This document shows, in pieces, positions 16,956-24,578 of a stretch of 42,856 nucleotides of DNA (position 1 is its first letter; every line of letters begins with the position of its first letter). Location: assembly GCA_029261715.1 (NCBI GenBank), contig JAJDAT010000033.1:1-42856 (forward strand), in the 5' to 3' direction. The position numbers were made by a program, and so were the translations under genes. Under the pieces are notes generated by a model. The model was not told the DNA's origin. It ran no database searches and worked only from the letters and a program-made list of their open reading frames with translations. This stretch comes from Nitrospinia bacterium. GTDB lineage: Bacteria > Nitrospinota > Nitrospinia > Nitrospinales > JAJDAT01.

Positions 16956-18063
16956 AGTTTGGCATCCAAGCGTATCTACCTACTTTTACTCTTTCTACTA
17001 TTTCCCTTGCGATCTCTTTAAGAGGCAGTACCTTTTCGGCCATACCAGACTTCGCCACGAATCCAGGCATTCCCCAAACCACGCTAGTTTCTTCGTCCTG
17101 AACGACAATTTGACCGCCCACTTTTTTGATGTGCTCGCATCCGATTAAGCCATCTTGCCCCATTCCAGTTAGAATGACTCCCAATGTTCTTGCCTTATAA
17201 ATTTCACAAACTGATCGAAACAATACATCAACTGCCGGTCTGCAAGAATTTTCTAGTGGAGCTTGGTTGGTGTTTATCGTAACGGCGGTACCATTTTTAC
17301 TTAAGACCATATGGAAATTCCCTGGCGCAATCCATATGGTTCCTGGCTCTAGTTTTTTCCCAGGTTCGCCTTCTTTAACGGTTAGTTTACATTTTTCGTT
17401 TAAGCGATCCGCTAGAAGTTTTGTAAAGAAAGGCGGCATATGTTGGACAAGTACCACTGGAACCGGAAGGTTGGCTGGAATTGATGGTAAAAGTTCTGCC
17501 AAGGCATTTGGACCTCCAGTGGAAACTCCAATGGTTAGGATATCTATTTTCCCTTTATTGATGGCTGCTGTTTTAACTGCAGACCCGCCAGCTCCCAAAC
17601 CGCCTTTGGCGAATTTACTTGAAAGGGAAGGAGATAGTTTAGGCGTTGATCTTCCACACAGAGCTTTAATTTTAGGTATTAGTTCATTTTTTACCTGATC
17701 CATTGCTTTAGAAACGCTGCCAACATTTGCCGGTTTGGTCACATAATCACTAGCTCCAAAGGATAAGGCGTCTAGGGTAGCTTTTGCTCCTCGTTGAGTA
17801 AGAGTACTAAACATGATAATAGGAACTTTTTTATTCCTTTTCCGAATTTCTTTGAGGGCTTGGATTCCATCCATTTCCGGCATTTCGATATCCATAGTTA
17901 CTGCGTCTGGTTTTAGGTTATCGAATTTGGTCTGAGCTATTTTACCATTGGCGGCGGTCCCAATAACTTCAATTTCGGAATCTGTAGCTAAAGTATCGGT
18001 TACTATTCGCCTGACTACAATTGCGTCATCTACTACTAAAACTTTGATTTTATTTAGGGCCAT
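16954..18063 (-). CDS. cheB: CheB chemotaxis methylesterase/glutamine deamidase
   Basis: A 369-residue protein with an N-terminal receiver (phospho-Asp58 in TMDIEMPEMDG), a Ser/Gly/Lys-rich linker, and a C-terminal methylesterase domain. The catalytic triad is Ser181 (GVSTGGP), His208 (VQHMP) and Asp304 (TGMGQDG). It removes methyl groups from receptor glutamates after phosphorylation by CheA and gives adaptation. It is transcribed toward cheW, and no cheR is visible in the window, so the opposing methyltransferase must be encoded elsewhere. The ATG has no obvious Shine-Dalgarno. Length and motif spacing are normal. Confidence 0.93.
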   Translation of the reverse strand: MALNKIKVLVVDDAIVVRRIVTDTLATDSEIEVIGTAANGKIAQTKFDNLKPDAVTMDIEMPEMDGIQALKEIRKRNKKVPIIMFSTLTQRGAKATLDALSFGASDYVTKPANVGSVSKAMDQVKNELIPKIKALCGRSTPKLSPSLSSKFAKGGLGAGGSAVKTAAINKGKIDILTIGVSTGGPNALAELLPSIPANLPVPVVLVQHMPPFFTKLLADRLNEKCKLTVKEGEPGKKLEPGTIWIAPGNFHMVLSKNGTAVTINTNQAPLENSCRPAVDVLFRSVCEIYKARTLGVILTGMGQDGLIGCEHIKKVGGQIVVQDEETSVVWGMPGFVAKSGMAEKVLPLKEIAREIVERVKVGRYAWMPN

Positions 18064-18441
18064 TAGGAGTTTTTTGGACGTGACATTTGTCCGCTTATTG
18101 AAAGAATATTAACAAAATTTCGTAAGGGTAATTACCTTATTATGACCTGATTAGATTACACCAAGCGGTTCTTTTTTTCTATTAATTTATTGAAATAAAA
18201 AGTTTTAGTCACAATTTGTAATGTTTTATTTTAGAACTTTTTATTAGCTTTTGAGGGGTTTGGAGTATGAAAGAAAGTTGATAAATATTTTTTTCTTTTG
18301 AAAAAAGCCTGAAACTCCGAAAAGGATATAAGCTAGTTTTTCTCACACAACAGATTTTTGATACAATGAAAGATCGGAATTACTCTGGGGAAAGATTTAG
18401 CAAGAACTCGACTGACGTTTAACAATTTTATCTTAAGATAA
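18064..18441. other. 378-base divergent intergenic region
   Basis: It lies between cheB (leftwards) and the secreted protein gene (rightwards) and must carry both promoters. It is AT-rich and has no RNA gene or open frame that I can support. A TACAAT at 18362-18367 is a possible -10, without a good -35. The palindrome at its right edge is listed separately. Confidence 0.4.
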
Positions 18442-18442
18442 A
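18427..18442. promoter_or_regulatory. 16-bp perfect palindrome overlapping a start codon
   Basis: TTTATCTTAAGATAAA is self-complementary over all 16 bases, and its last A is the A of the ATG of the next gene. It replaces a normal Shine-Dalgarno region. It could be a repressor site or an RNA stem blocking initiation; both are inferences. Confidence 0.4.
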
Positions 18443-20202
18443 TGAAAATAAATTTTCCGAAATATTTTTTTACTGTTGCTTGGTTTTTCTTGATCGCTGG
18501 CAGTCAAATATTCGCTGCGCCTGAAGATTTTGATCCGAGCGTTACAGATTCTCTTAGGGATGTACAAATAGGTTTGGATGGGGATTTAAGTTTAGATGCG
18601 GGAGATTTACAAAATGCATTAGAAGATGTTGCCGAAATTTCAAGCCAAGAGGGAATAGGGTTAACTGGTCCAGATACAGAAAAATTGGATCTTCCAAAAG
18701 AAAATTTGGGGGAATTATCGAAGGAATTAGATGTTGGAGATACTGTAAGTTCTTTGAAATCAGAAACAGACTCCCTTAAAAAAGAAAGCGAGGGTTTGAC
18801 AAAAGAACTTGGCAACGCCCAATCGGATTTTGATACGTCGGAATTGGACATTGAAGATCAATATGATATTAGTGCGTCTCGCAACGATTTTGATTTAGCG
18901 TCGCTGAGAGATGTCGCTTCTCAAACAGAGTTTGACGCTGAAGGGTTTAGTGGTAAAGGAACTTCTTTTTATAAAGGATCACGAAAAGGCGCCAGTAAAA
19001 TCCGAAAGGAAAGTAGAGACCTTTTGCAGACTGCTAAGGCGAGCACGTTGTCTTCTTTGCTTTCTGGAAAATCGTCTCTAAGAAAATCGTCTAAGCGATT
19101 CCAGTTTGATAAAGGGGCTGGAAAAAGAAAGGGGCTAAAAGGAGTTTTTTCCAGAAGAGGAGGACAAAAAAAATCTGAAGGTAGATTTGGCGGTAGGAAA
19201 GGAAACCGCGTTAACGCTGGCGGTGGTTTGAGAAGGGGATTTCAAAGGCGAAACGATCAATCGAGAGGGCAAAAAAGGGTTGGAGGCTCTGGTAGTTCAA
19301 ACCAAAGTAAAAAGCGATCTCTATTGAGAAGGTCAGGGAAAAATAACTTTGCTTCTTCAGGGTCAAGGTCTTCTAGAGCGGGCAGGTCTAATTCGTTCGA
19401 AAGATCTGGCGCCAGGTCGAAGTCCGCTAGATCAAGGGTTAAGGCTTTAAATGAAGCTCTTGCTCGTCAGAAAAAGAAGAATAGTAAGGATGAAAAAGAT
19501 AAAAAAGCTCTTGGTGCAGAAGGAATTACAGACGGTGAGCAAAAAGCATTAGACGGGACGGGCGTATTAGACGGTAGGAAAGGTTATTCTAATTCTGGAG
19601 AAAGTCTCTCGGCTGAAGAGGTGGTTAACCTTGAAAAGAAAAAACTAAAAGAAGAGTTTGGCGAAGATCAAGTTGGCCTTGCATACCAAATTGAGCAAGA
19701 TTTAAAGAAAAGAGGTTTTCTAACCGATGACGACCCCTTAAAGTACAAAAAAATCCGACTGGCAATATTGAGCGAGTCTATAAAAAAACTCAAAAAAGAT
19801 TTAATTAAAAATGAGGATAAGCAAACTCCGATATTAAAAGCCCTTGGATTGGATTATTTGAAATCTCGAAAATTTTTAGACTCTTTACCCCCCTTAGAGA
19901 ATCTCGCTTTGCTGAAATTTGCGGATATTTCCAAAACAATTTTAGGGAGCTATGAGACAGCTATTTGGGCATATAACGCCATTCTTCAAGAGAACCCATT
20001 AGATGGGCAAACTAACCTTGAGATAGGAAAAGTATATGAAGCAATAGAAAATGAGTCCTATGCTGGTTTTCATTTTAGAAGAGCGGAATATGCATTTACT
20101 TCAAACAATCAATTTCAAAAAGCAACCGAAGCAAAAGAAAGTATCAAGCGCCTTGAAAAAGGTCCGAAAGATCCAGTTGTTGAAGTTTTAGCTTCTCTTT
20201 AA
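18442..20202 (+). CDS. exported protein with acidic coiled-coil half and very basic Arg/Ser/Gly-rich half
   Basis: A 586-residue protein with a signal peptide (about 1-25, cleavage near IFAAPED). Residues 26-150 are strongly acidic with coiled-coil-like heptads (LKSETDSLKKESEGLTKEL). Residues 165-345 are strongly basic and low in complexity, rich in Arg, Lys, Ser and Gly (RGG- and RS-like runs). Residues 355-586 are charged helices ending in a TPR-like part (LGSYETAIWAYNAILQENP, TNLEIGKVYEAIENESYAGFHF). No family was recognised. Opposite charge blocks in one exported protein suggest binding to an anionic polymer or self-association; this is inference. Nearby genes give no clear context. Confidence 0.7.
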   Translation: MKINFPKYFFTVAWFFLIAGSQIFAAPEDFDPSVTDSLRDVQIGLDGDLSLDAGDLQNALEDVAEISSQEGIGLTGPDTEKLDLPKENLGELSKELDVGDTVSSLKSETDSLKKESEGLTKELGNAQSDFDTSELDIEDQYDISASRNDFDLASLRDVASQTEFDAEGFSGKGTSFYKGSRKGASKIRKESRDLLQTAKASTLSSLLSGKSSLRKSSKRFQFDKGAGKRKGLKGVFSRRGGQKKSEGRFGGRKGNRVNAGGGLRRGFQRRNDQSRGQKRVGGSGSSNQSKKRSLLRRSGKNNFASSGSRSSRAGRSNSFERSGARSKSARSRVKALNEALARQKKKNSKDEKDKKALGAEGITDGEQKALDGTGVLDGRKGYSNSGESLSAEEVVNLEKKKLKEEFGEDQVGLAYQIEQDLKKRGFLTDDDPLKYKKIRLAILSESIKKLKKDLIKNEDKQTPILKALGLDYLKSRKFLDSLPPLENLALLKFADISKTILGSYETAIWAYNAILQENPLDGQTNLEIGKVYEAIENESYAGFHFRRAEYAFTSNNQFQKATEAKESIKRLEKGPKDPVVEVLASL

Positions 20203-20234
20203 ATTAATCGTACCGTTTTTTTTCAAAAATTCTT

Positions 20235-20777
20235 TCAGAACTTTTTTATCCAGATATAACGGAAAACAATCGACAAGAAAAAAAATGAGGCTGTGAGAGT
20301 AACTAAAAATATTCCCTCTAAAATTAAAGTCAAAGAAAGTGGAATGTTTTGCAAACTCCAATCGACAACTTGGTGGAGTCCCAACCATGATTGAGGATTA
20401 TTGAGCCAACCTTGAATTGCGGCTCCTTCAAAAAAATAGTTGAACACCGTTAAAAGCGGCAGTTCTGTCCATACCCCATCCTGCAACCATAAAGCTGATT
20501 GATATCCTAAAACTCCGAAGCCGGAAAAAACGATTAAAAAAGCGCAACCAACAATAGATAAGTTAGCCATAAAAAAAGCGTAATCTACAACAGTCAACTT
20601 ATTGCGAATTTCATCAAATTCGTTTTTAGCTATTTTTAATCCCTTTGTCATAACTTGCTTGAAAAGCATTAGTAGTTGGGGGATCGCTAGTTGAAATATT
20701 TCATAGAGTTTTGAAAACTTAGTTATCCAGTTATCTAATAGAGTGGCGCCTTCGGAAGATTGGTTAGAAGTATTCAT
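20235..20777 (-). CDS. small integral membrane protein of unknown function
   Basis: A 180-residue protein with a polar, helical N terminus (1-65) and three hydrophobic segments at roughly 69-93, 100-120 and 150-177; the loop between holds several Trp residues (GWLNNPQSWLGLHQVVDW). The start is ATG 20777, with GAAGGAG at good spacing. It converges on the preceding secreted-protein gene with a 32-base gap. No family was recognised, and no enzyme motif is visible. Confidence 0.6.
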   Translation of the reverse strand: MNTSNQSSEGATLLDNWITKFSKLYEIFQLAIPQLLMLFKQVMTKGLKIAKNEFDEIRNKLTVVDYAFFMANLSIVGCAFLIVFSGFGVLGYQSALWLQDGVWTELPLLTVFNYFFEGAAIQGWLNNPQSWLGLHQVVDWSLQNIPLSLTLILEGIFLVTLTASFFFLSIVFRYIWIKKF

Positions 20778-20935
20778 GAAAAATGCTCCTTCGTTAAACT
20801 TTTATGAATAGTTCCAGATTAAACTGGGCTTGTTTAAAGTCTAGTTTTGCGTTTAAATAAAGTCAAATTAATAAAAAATTAGTTTATTTTAGAATTGCTC
20901 AATTGATTAAATTTATATTAATTTGTTTAAATTAG

Positions 20936-20963
20936 TTGAATTATTGTTGTTGAGTGATATAAT
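20936..20963 (+). promoter_or_regulatory. promoter of a candidate small RNA
   Basis: TTGAAT (20936-20941; five of six), 16-base spacer, perfect TATAAT (20958-20963). Transcription would begin near 20970, about 25 bases before a strong terminator hairpin, with no open frame in between. Confidence 0.5.
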
Positions 20964-20969
20964 TTAATT

Positions 20970-21043
20970 GGACGAATTATCCTCCTTTTAGCTGACCCGT
21001 TTGCCGGGAATCCTGCCCGCCTAGCAAACGGGTTTTGCTTTTT
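20970..21043 (+). ncRNA. candidate small regulatory RNA of about 74 bases
   Basis: The stretch lies between a good promoter and a Rho-independent terminator and has no start codon with a ribosome binding site. Its 5' part is AT-rich and unpaired and contains ATCCTCCTTTT (20979-20989), complementary to Shine-Dalgarno sequences of the AAAAGGAGGA type. The 3' part is a GC-rich hairpin with a T tail. This layout (single-stranded C-rich seed plus terminator stem) is known from trans-acting sRNAs that block translation. Function is inferred; it could also be the leader or remnant of another transcript. Confidence 0.45.
20995..21043 (+). terminator. Rho-independent terminator of the candidate small RNA
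   Basis: ACCCGTTTGC (20995-21004) pairs exactly with GCAAACGGGT (21024-21033); inside, CGGG (21005-21008) can pair with CCCG (21016-21019). TTTTGCTTTTT follows. The T run shows that it serves the plus strand. Confidence 0.75.
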
Positions 21044-21267
21044 AATTCCGCGTTTCCAGCCTAGATTTAGCCTATTCTTTCTTACATCGTTTTTGGTAAA
21101 CTTTAGAGGCACAGGTTTTTTCTAATCAAAATTTAATTGTGAGTTGATATTTTTTGCTCATTCCTTTAAATAATATTAGAAATTACCTATATATTTTTAA
21201 AGTTATCGTTCCAATATCTCGATAAGTTATTTAACGAAAAAGCTTTTTTTATTTTCCCCAAAAACTT

Positions 21268-21498
21268 ATGGAAAAAAACGCATTAAAAAAACGTGTTATT
21301 GAAGCTGTTCCTGGGCTTATAGCCTTGCCTATTATACTTTTGGGCATGGTAGGTAGCGGCTGTGAAGGAGAGCACGACCTTTTGACGACAGGATTTAATT
21401 GTGAAAATCCTTTTCACGTAAATCATTCAACTTGTGGCACTACCACTACGGTTGCCTCAAGCTCCACTACAAGTTTTTTGAGCCCCAACGTGGGGTAG
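21268..21498 (+). CDS. very small putative lipoprotein
   Basis: A 76-residue protein: basic start (MEKNALKKR), hydrophobic stretch LIALPIILLGMV, then GSGC, a lipobox-like site with Cys32. The mature part is about 45 residues, has two further cysteines (FNCENPF, STCGT) and ends in a Thr/Ser-rich run. No family was recognised. The start has only a weak Shine-Dalgarno, so expression is less certain. A CCCCAACGTGGGG hairpin lies over the stop, without a T run. Confidence 0.5.
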   Translation: MEKNALKKRVIEAVPGLIALPIILLGMVGSGCEGEHDLLTTGFNCENPFHVNHSTCGTTTTVASSSTTSFLSPNVG

Positions 21499-21640
21499 CA
21501 GTTTCATTTGCGAATTATCCTATCTATTATTAAAATCTTCTTTTAAAATTTACAGACTTACCTGTTTTTTGAAGAAACTTGTAAATTCTCTAGCAAAACT
21601 CTTTTTTTGAATTTGTTGAAGTAAATTTAAGGGAAACAAT

Positions 21641-21976
21641 ATGGCAATGGTGTTACTGAAAAATCTACGACCAGGCATGGTTGTAGCGGAAGATGTGAAA
21701 GATTTAAACGGAAACGTATTGATACACAAAGGGGCTGAAGTAGAAGATAAGCATGAAAGAATTTTAAAATCTTGGGGAATCCCCGATGTAGAAGTTTTAG
21801 GGGAGCGAATGGACTCAATTATTTTTGATAAATATTTAAATCGAGTAAATTCTGAAGACTTAAAGCAAGCCCAGGATAGTTTGAATACACTATTTAGTCG
21901 ATCAAACACAGAGTTCCCGGCAACTCAAATGCTTTACCGGTTGTGTCTAGAGCGTAAATTAAAAAGAAATAATTGA
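21641..21976 (+). CDS. standalone DUF3391-like module of the HD-GYP/HDOD signalling context
   Basis: A 111-residue soluble protein. The first 50 residues (LKNLRPGMVVAEDVKDLNG, then VLIHKGAEVEDKHERILKSWGI) match the short beta-rich module that normally sits ahead of HD-GYP or HDOD domains. Here no catalytic HD domain follows; the C-terminal 55 residues are helical and charged. In deltaproteobacteria such free modules often occur beside HDOD proteins; an HDOD gene lies 9 kb downstream. Role unknown, presumably signalling. ATG 21641 follows AAGGGAAAC; ATG 21647 is an alternative. Confidence 0.65.
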   Translation: MAMVLLKNLRPGMVVAEDVKDLNGNVLIHKGAEVEDKHERILKSWGIPDVEVLGERMDSIIFDKYLNRVNSEDLKQAQDSLNTLFSRSNTEFPATQMLYRLCLERKLKRNN

Positions 21977-22093
21977 ACCGATAAGTAAAGCCAGTTCATA
22001 TATTTGTTTGTTGAGGTTTAAGTTTTTTAGAACGTTTTGGTGAAATATGAACGTAGGGAAATCTCAAAGAGTAACCATTTCAGAATAATCCTG

Positions 22094-22603
22094 TTAATTC
22101 TTTTCGAAAGCGGCAAACCTAATCCCTCGAGGATCTACTAAAATAGTAAACTGTTTTGAAGGATCTATTGGAGGATTTGCCGCCACAAGTGGAAACCGCC
22201 ATTGCTTCTCTGCAGCTGGTTCATGCGCTCCTCCTTTGATAAGAACTCCGCCTTTGTTTGGATTATTAACTAAGCGAAATTGTGAGGCTCCGCCTTCCTC
22301 CTCTTGTTGGAATTCGTATACCCAGCCAAAAATACTTTGAATACTTCGGGTAGCGTTATTTCTTATTATAAAAATAATACTCTTAGCTCTAGGGGCCAAC
22401 GTATATCTAGGTGAAACGGAGATGTACCCAAAGTTTACAAATTCGGCATCTTCATCAGGATCTTTTGTGTTTTCTTGAGCTTGAGCAAGACTGTTTCCGG
22501 ACACCAATAAAACTAAACCCAATGAATAAGCTCCAAAGTATGGCCCCCATTTTTTTAAAATGACTTTAATGGATTTATTGAAAACCAGTTTCACTCTGCT
22601 CAT
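22094..22603 (-). CDS. exported protein of unknown function
   Basis: A 169-residue protein with a long N-region, a hydrophobic core (about 22-38) and a cleavage site near SLAQAQ. The mature part is beta-rich: FGYISVSPRYTLAPRAKSIIFIIRNNATRSIQSIFGWVYEF resembles a one-domain Ig-like or DUF-type periplasmic fold. It ends with FTILVDPRGIRFAAFEKN. No family was named. The gene lies just downstream of the Ste24-type protease gene and may share its transcript (39-base gap). Confidence 0.6.
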   Translation of the reverse strand: MSRVKLVFNKSIKVILKKWGPYFGAYSLGLVLLVSGNSLAQAQENTKDPDEDAEFVNFGYISVSPRYTLAPRAKSIIFIIRNNATRSIQSIFGWVYEFQQEEEGGASQFRLVNNPNKGGVLIKGGAHEPAAEKQWRFPLVAANPPIDPSKQFTILVDPRGIRFAAFEKN

Positions 22604-22642
22604 TGATTAGTTCTATTGTAAGTTGAAATTTAATGGGCCAAT

Positions 22643-23896
22643 TTATTTTACAGAAACGCTTCCTTCAAGCTTTTTGATGGCATCGATCCTATGTAATAGG
22701 GGTGGGTGAGAGTAATTTAGAAATACATAAAAAGGATGCGGTGTTAAGTTTGACAAATTCTGTACGCAAAGTTTTTTTAACGCAGTAATTAAAGGCTCTG
22801 TTTGCCCTGTTGTTTCTGCGGCAAATTGATCTGCCTCAAATTCGTGTTTTCGAGATTGTCGTTGCAGAAAAATAGACAAAAATAATTCAATGGGAGTGAA
22901 TAGCATTCCAAAGAAGATCAAGCCAGCATACACGGACATTTCGTCCATATAAAAAGCGGAAAATAATTCGGGTGATTTTAGAAAAATGGAAAGTAGAAAG
23001 AATAAAAATCCCATATGAATAATAGAAGACGTCATTCCGATATAAATATGCTTCTTTTTATAGTGACCAATCTCATGGGCGATTATAGATACAAGCTCTT
23101 TAACGCTATTACCTTCTAAAAGAGTATCGAAAAGCGCAATACGTTTGTTTTTCCCAAAGCCTGTAAAAAATGCGTTGGATTTACTTGACCGTTTAGAGCC
23201 ATCCATTACATAGATATTCTTTAAGGGAAAAGAAACAGATTTTGAGTAGTTAAATATAGCTTCTTTTAATTGTCCGTCTTCCAAGGGTTCAAATTTATTA
23301 AATAAAGGCATTATCCAGGTAGGAGCTATAAACTGAAGGACCAACATATATAAAATTGTCGCTATCCAGCAATAAAACCATCCATCTGCTTTTGCATATT
23401 CTAAAAAGGATAAAATTCCGGCTAGGATTGGAATTCCAAGAGCGCACGTTAATAAAATGGATTTGAGAGCGTCAGTCCAAAAGGTTTTTAGGTCCATTTT
23501 ATTGAATCCAAACTTTTCCTCGATTACAAAAGTTGAATAGATTCTAAAGGGTAATGAAAGTAAATTTTGCCCAAACATCAAAATCGAGATGAAAAGAATG
23601 CCGGTAGTTACGGGCCCCCAACCAAAACCTCTTAACCATTGATCTAAAGAATTAAAGCCTGCAGCAAACCAAAATAACAAAATAATGATTAAATCTGCCC
23701 CACCCGAAAATAATTCAAGTTGAGTTGTTGCACGTAAGTAATCTTGAGATTTTTTGTATTTTTCCGTTTCGTATATGCCCTTTACCTCATTGGGTAAATT
23801 AGCCTTAAGGTTGGAAATATTTAAATAGTCGGCACAAATACTCAAAAGAAATCCAAAGACTAAAGAAAAAAGAACGATATATCCTATTAAATTCAT
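22643..23896 (-). CDS. M48 family, Ste24/CAAX-type membrane metalloprotease
   Basis: A 417-residue multi-pass membrane protease. Zinc ligands are His274 and His278 in the HEIGH motif (catalytic Glu275) and Glu354 in HEFEADQFA. The N-terminal half has several hydrophobic segments and the family phrases YEVFVIEEKFGFNKM-like and SKRSSKSNAFFTGFG, which mark the Ste24 subfamily rather than HtpX. Bacterial members are thought to work in membrane protein quality control, as no prenylated CAAX substrates are known. The downstream exported protein is likely cotranscribed. Length is typical. Confidence 0.92.
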   Translation of the reverse strand: MNLIGYIVLFSLVFGFLLSICADYLNISNLKANLPNEVKGIYETEKYKKSQDYLRATTQLELFSGGADLIIILLFWFAAGFNSLDQWLRGFGWGPVTTGILFISILMFGQNLLSLPFRIYSTFVIEEKFGFNKMDLKTFWTDALKSILLTCALGIPILAGILSFLEYAKADGWFYCWIATILYMLVLQFIAPTWIMPLFNKFEPLEDGQLKEAIFNYSKSVSFPLKNIYVMDGSKRSSKSNAFFTGFGKNKRIALFDTLLEGNSVKELVSIIAHEIGHYKKKHIYIGMTSSIIHMGFLFFLLSIFLKSPELFSAFYMDEMSVYAGLIFFGMLFTPIELFLSIFLQRQSRKHEFEADQFAAETTGQTEPLITALKKLCVQNLSNLTPHPFYVFLNYSHPPLLHRIDAIKKLEGSVSVK

Positions 23897-24116
23897 GTTT
23901 ATTTCTAAATATTGTTATAAAAAAAAGTTCTCTGTCTACTATTTTGTCGCTTTTATTGTTGTTTTTAGCATGCGAATGAATTAGTTCTCATTTTGATATT
24001 CGAATGTGGAAATTTTTACCATCTTGATACAAGAGATGTTCTTTTTTTTAACTAATAAAGGTGGCTTAGTTAATTAATGTGTTTATTGTCAATGGTTTAG
24101 CTTGTTTTTTTAAGTT

Positions 24117-24133
24117 TTGGCATTAACTTTGCT
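24117..24133 (+). promoter_or_regulatory. sigma-54 (-24/-12) promoter
   Basis: TTGGCATTAACTTTGCT: the GG of TGGCA (24119-24120) and the GC of TTGCT (24131-24132) are exactly 12 bases apart, as required for RpoN promoters (TGGCAC-N5-TTGCW). Transcription would begin near 24144, 34 bases before the start codon of the small gene. Confidence 0.65.
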
Positions 24134-24177
24134 ATATAAAGTGTTTATTAACTTAACATTTTTTTAGGAGAATTAAA

Positions 24178-24357
24178 ATGAACCTGGTAATGGAAAAATC
24201 TGAAAATAAAGCTGGAATTGATGATAAGGAAAACCCAAACTCTGAACAAGGTTTTGATAGCGATGAAAAAAGCTTTGGCAAAAAATGTGGTCAAGTTACG
24301 GAAGGTTTGAAAAAAAGACTTCATGATTTTTGGCACGGTTGGGTGGTGGTTGACTAA
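24178..24357 (+). CDS. 59-residue acidic small protein behind a sigma-54 promoter
   Basis: The frame runs from ATG 24178 to TAA 24357 and has AGGAG (24166-24170) seven bases before the start. The N-terminal two thirds are acidic and Asn/Ser-rich (KAGIDDKENPNSEQGFDSDE); the C-terminal part is basic and then aromatic (EGLKKRLHDFWHGWVVVD), an amphipathic-helix-like end that might dock on a membrane or partner. One Cys is present. No family was recognised. A near-consensus sigma-54 promoter directly upstream argues strongly that it is a real, conditionally expressed gene. The next gene, on the other strand, ends 10 bases downstream. Confidence 0.65.
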   Translation: MNLVMEKSENKAGIDDKENPNSEQGFDSDEKSFGKKCGQVTEGLKKRLHDFWHGWVVVD

Positions 24358-24367
24358 CTTCGTATAA

Positions 24368-24562
24368 CTAATTTTCAGATCTTTCGCATTTCTTACAATA
24401 AAGAGGAAAGCCAATAAAACTTTCTCTTCCTTTTTGCGTTTGTGTCCAAGGTCTTATTTTCCATGGGGGATTGTGACGAACATGTTGTCTATGCCCGCAA
24501 TCTAGTAAAGCAGTCCAATGGTCCTCCTCATCTTTTATAAAATCTACGATGTTCCTTTCCAT
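24368..24562 (-). CDS. DUF3565 family protein
   Basis: A 64-residue protein that matches DUF3565: IVDFIKDEEDHWTALLDCGH, then QHVRHNPPW, RPW and FPLYCKKCE. Cys22, His24 and the closing CxxC form a likely zinc site. The function of the family is unknown. It follows the trypsin-fold gene by 16 bases and is the last gene of the minus-strand run starting at 27049. Confidence 0.88.
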   Translation of the reverse strand: MERNIVDFIKDEEDHWTALLDCGHRQHVRHNPPWKIRPWTQTQKGRESFIGFPLYCKKCERSEN

Positions 24563-24578
24563 ATAGTTAAGATAGAGA

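Larger units (their letters stand above)
20778..21267. other. 490-base region between coding genes
   Basis: This region holds no supported protein gene. Its centre carries a promoter, short RNA and terminator on the plus strand (listed separately, 20936-21043). The rest is AT-rich and must hold the promoter of the leftward membrane-protein gene and of the rightward lipoprotein gene. Confidence 0.5.

Noticed and set aside
20927-21112. 61-codon minus-strand open frame across the hairpin at 20995-21043
   Set aside because: It consists largely of the reverse complement of the terminator stem, has no ribosome binding site, and the T run shows plus-strand RNA function.
24148-24414. 88-codon minus-strand open frame opposite the sigma-54-driven small gene
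   Set aside because: It overlaps both the small gene and the DUF3565 gene, lacks a ribosome binding site and has a composition typical of an antisense shadow.
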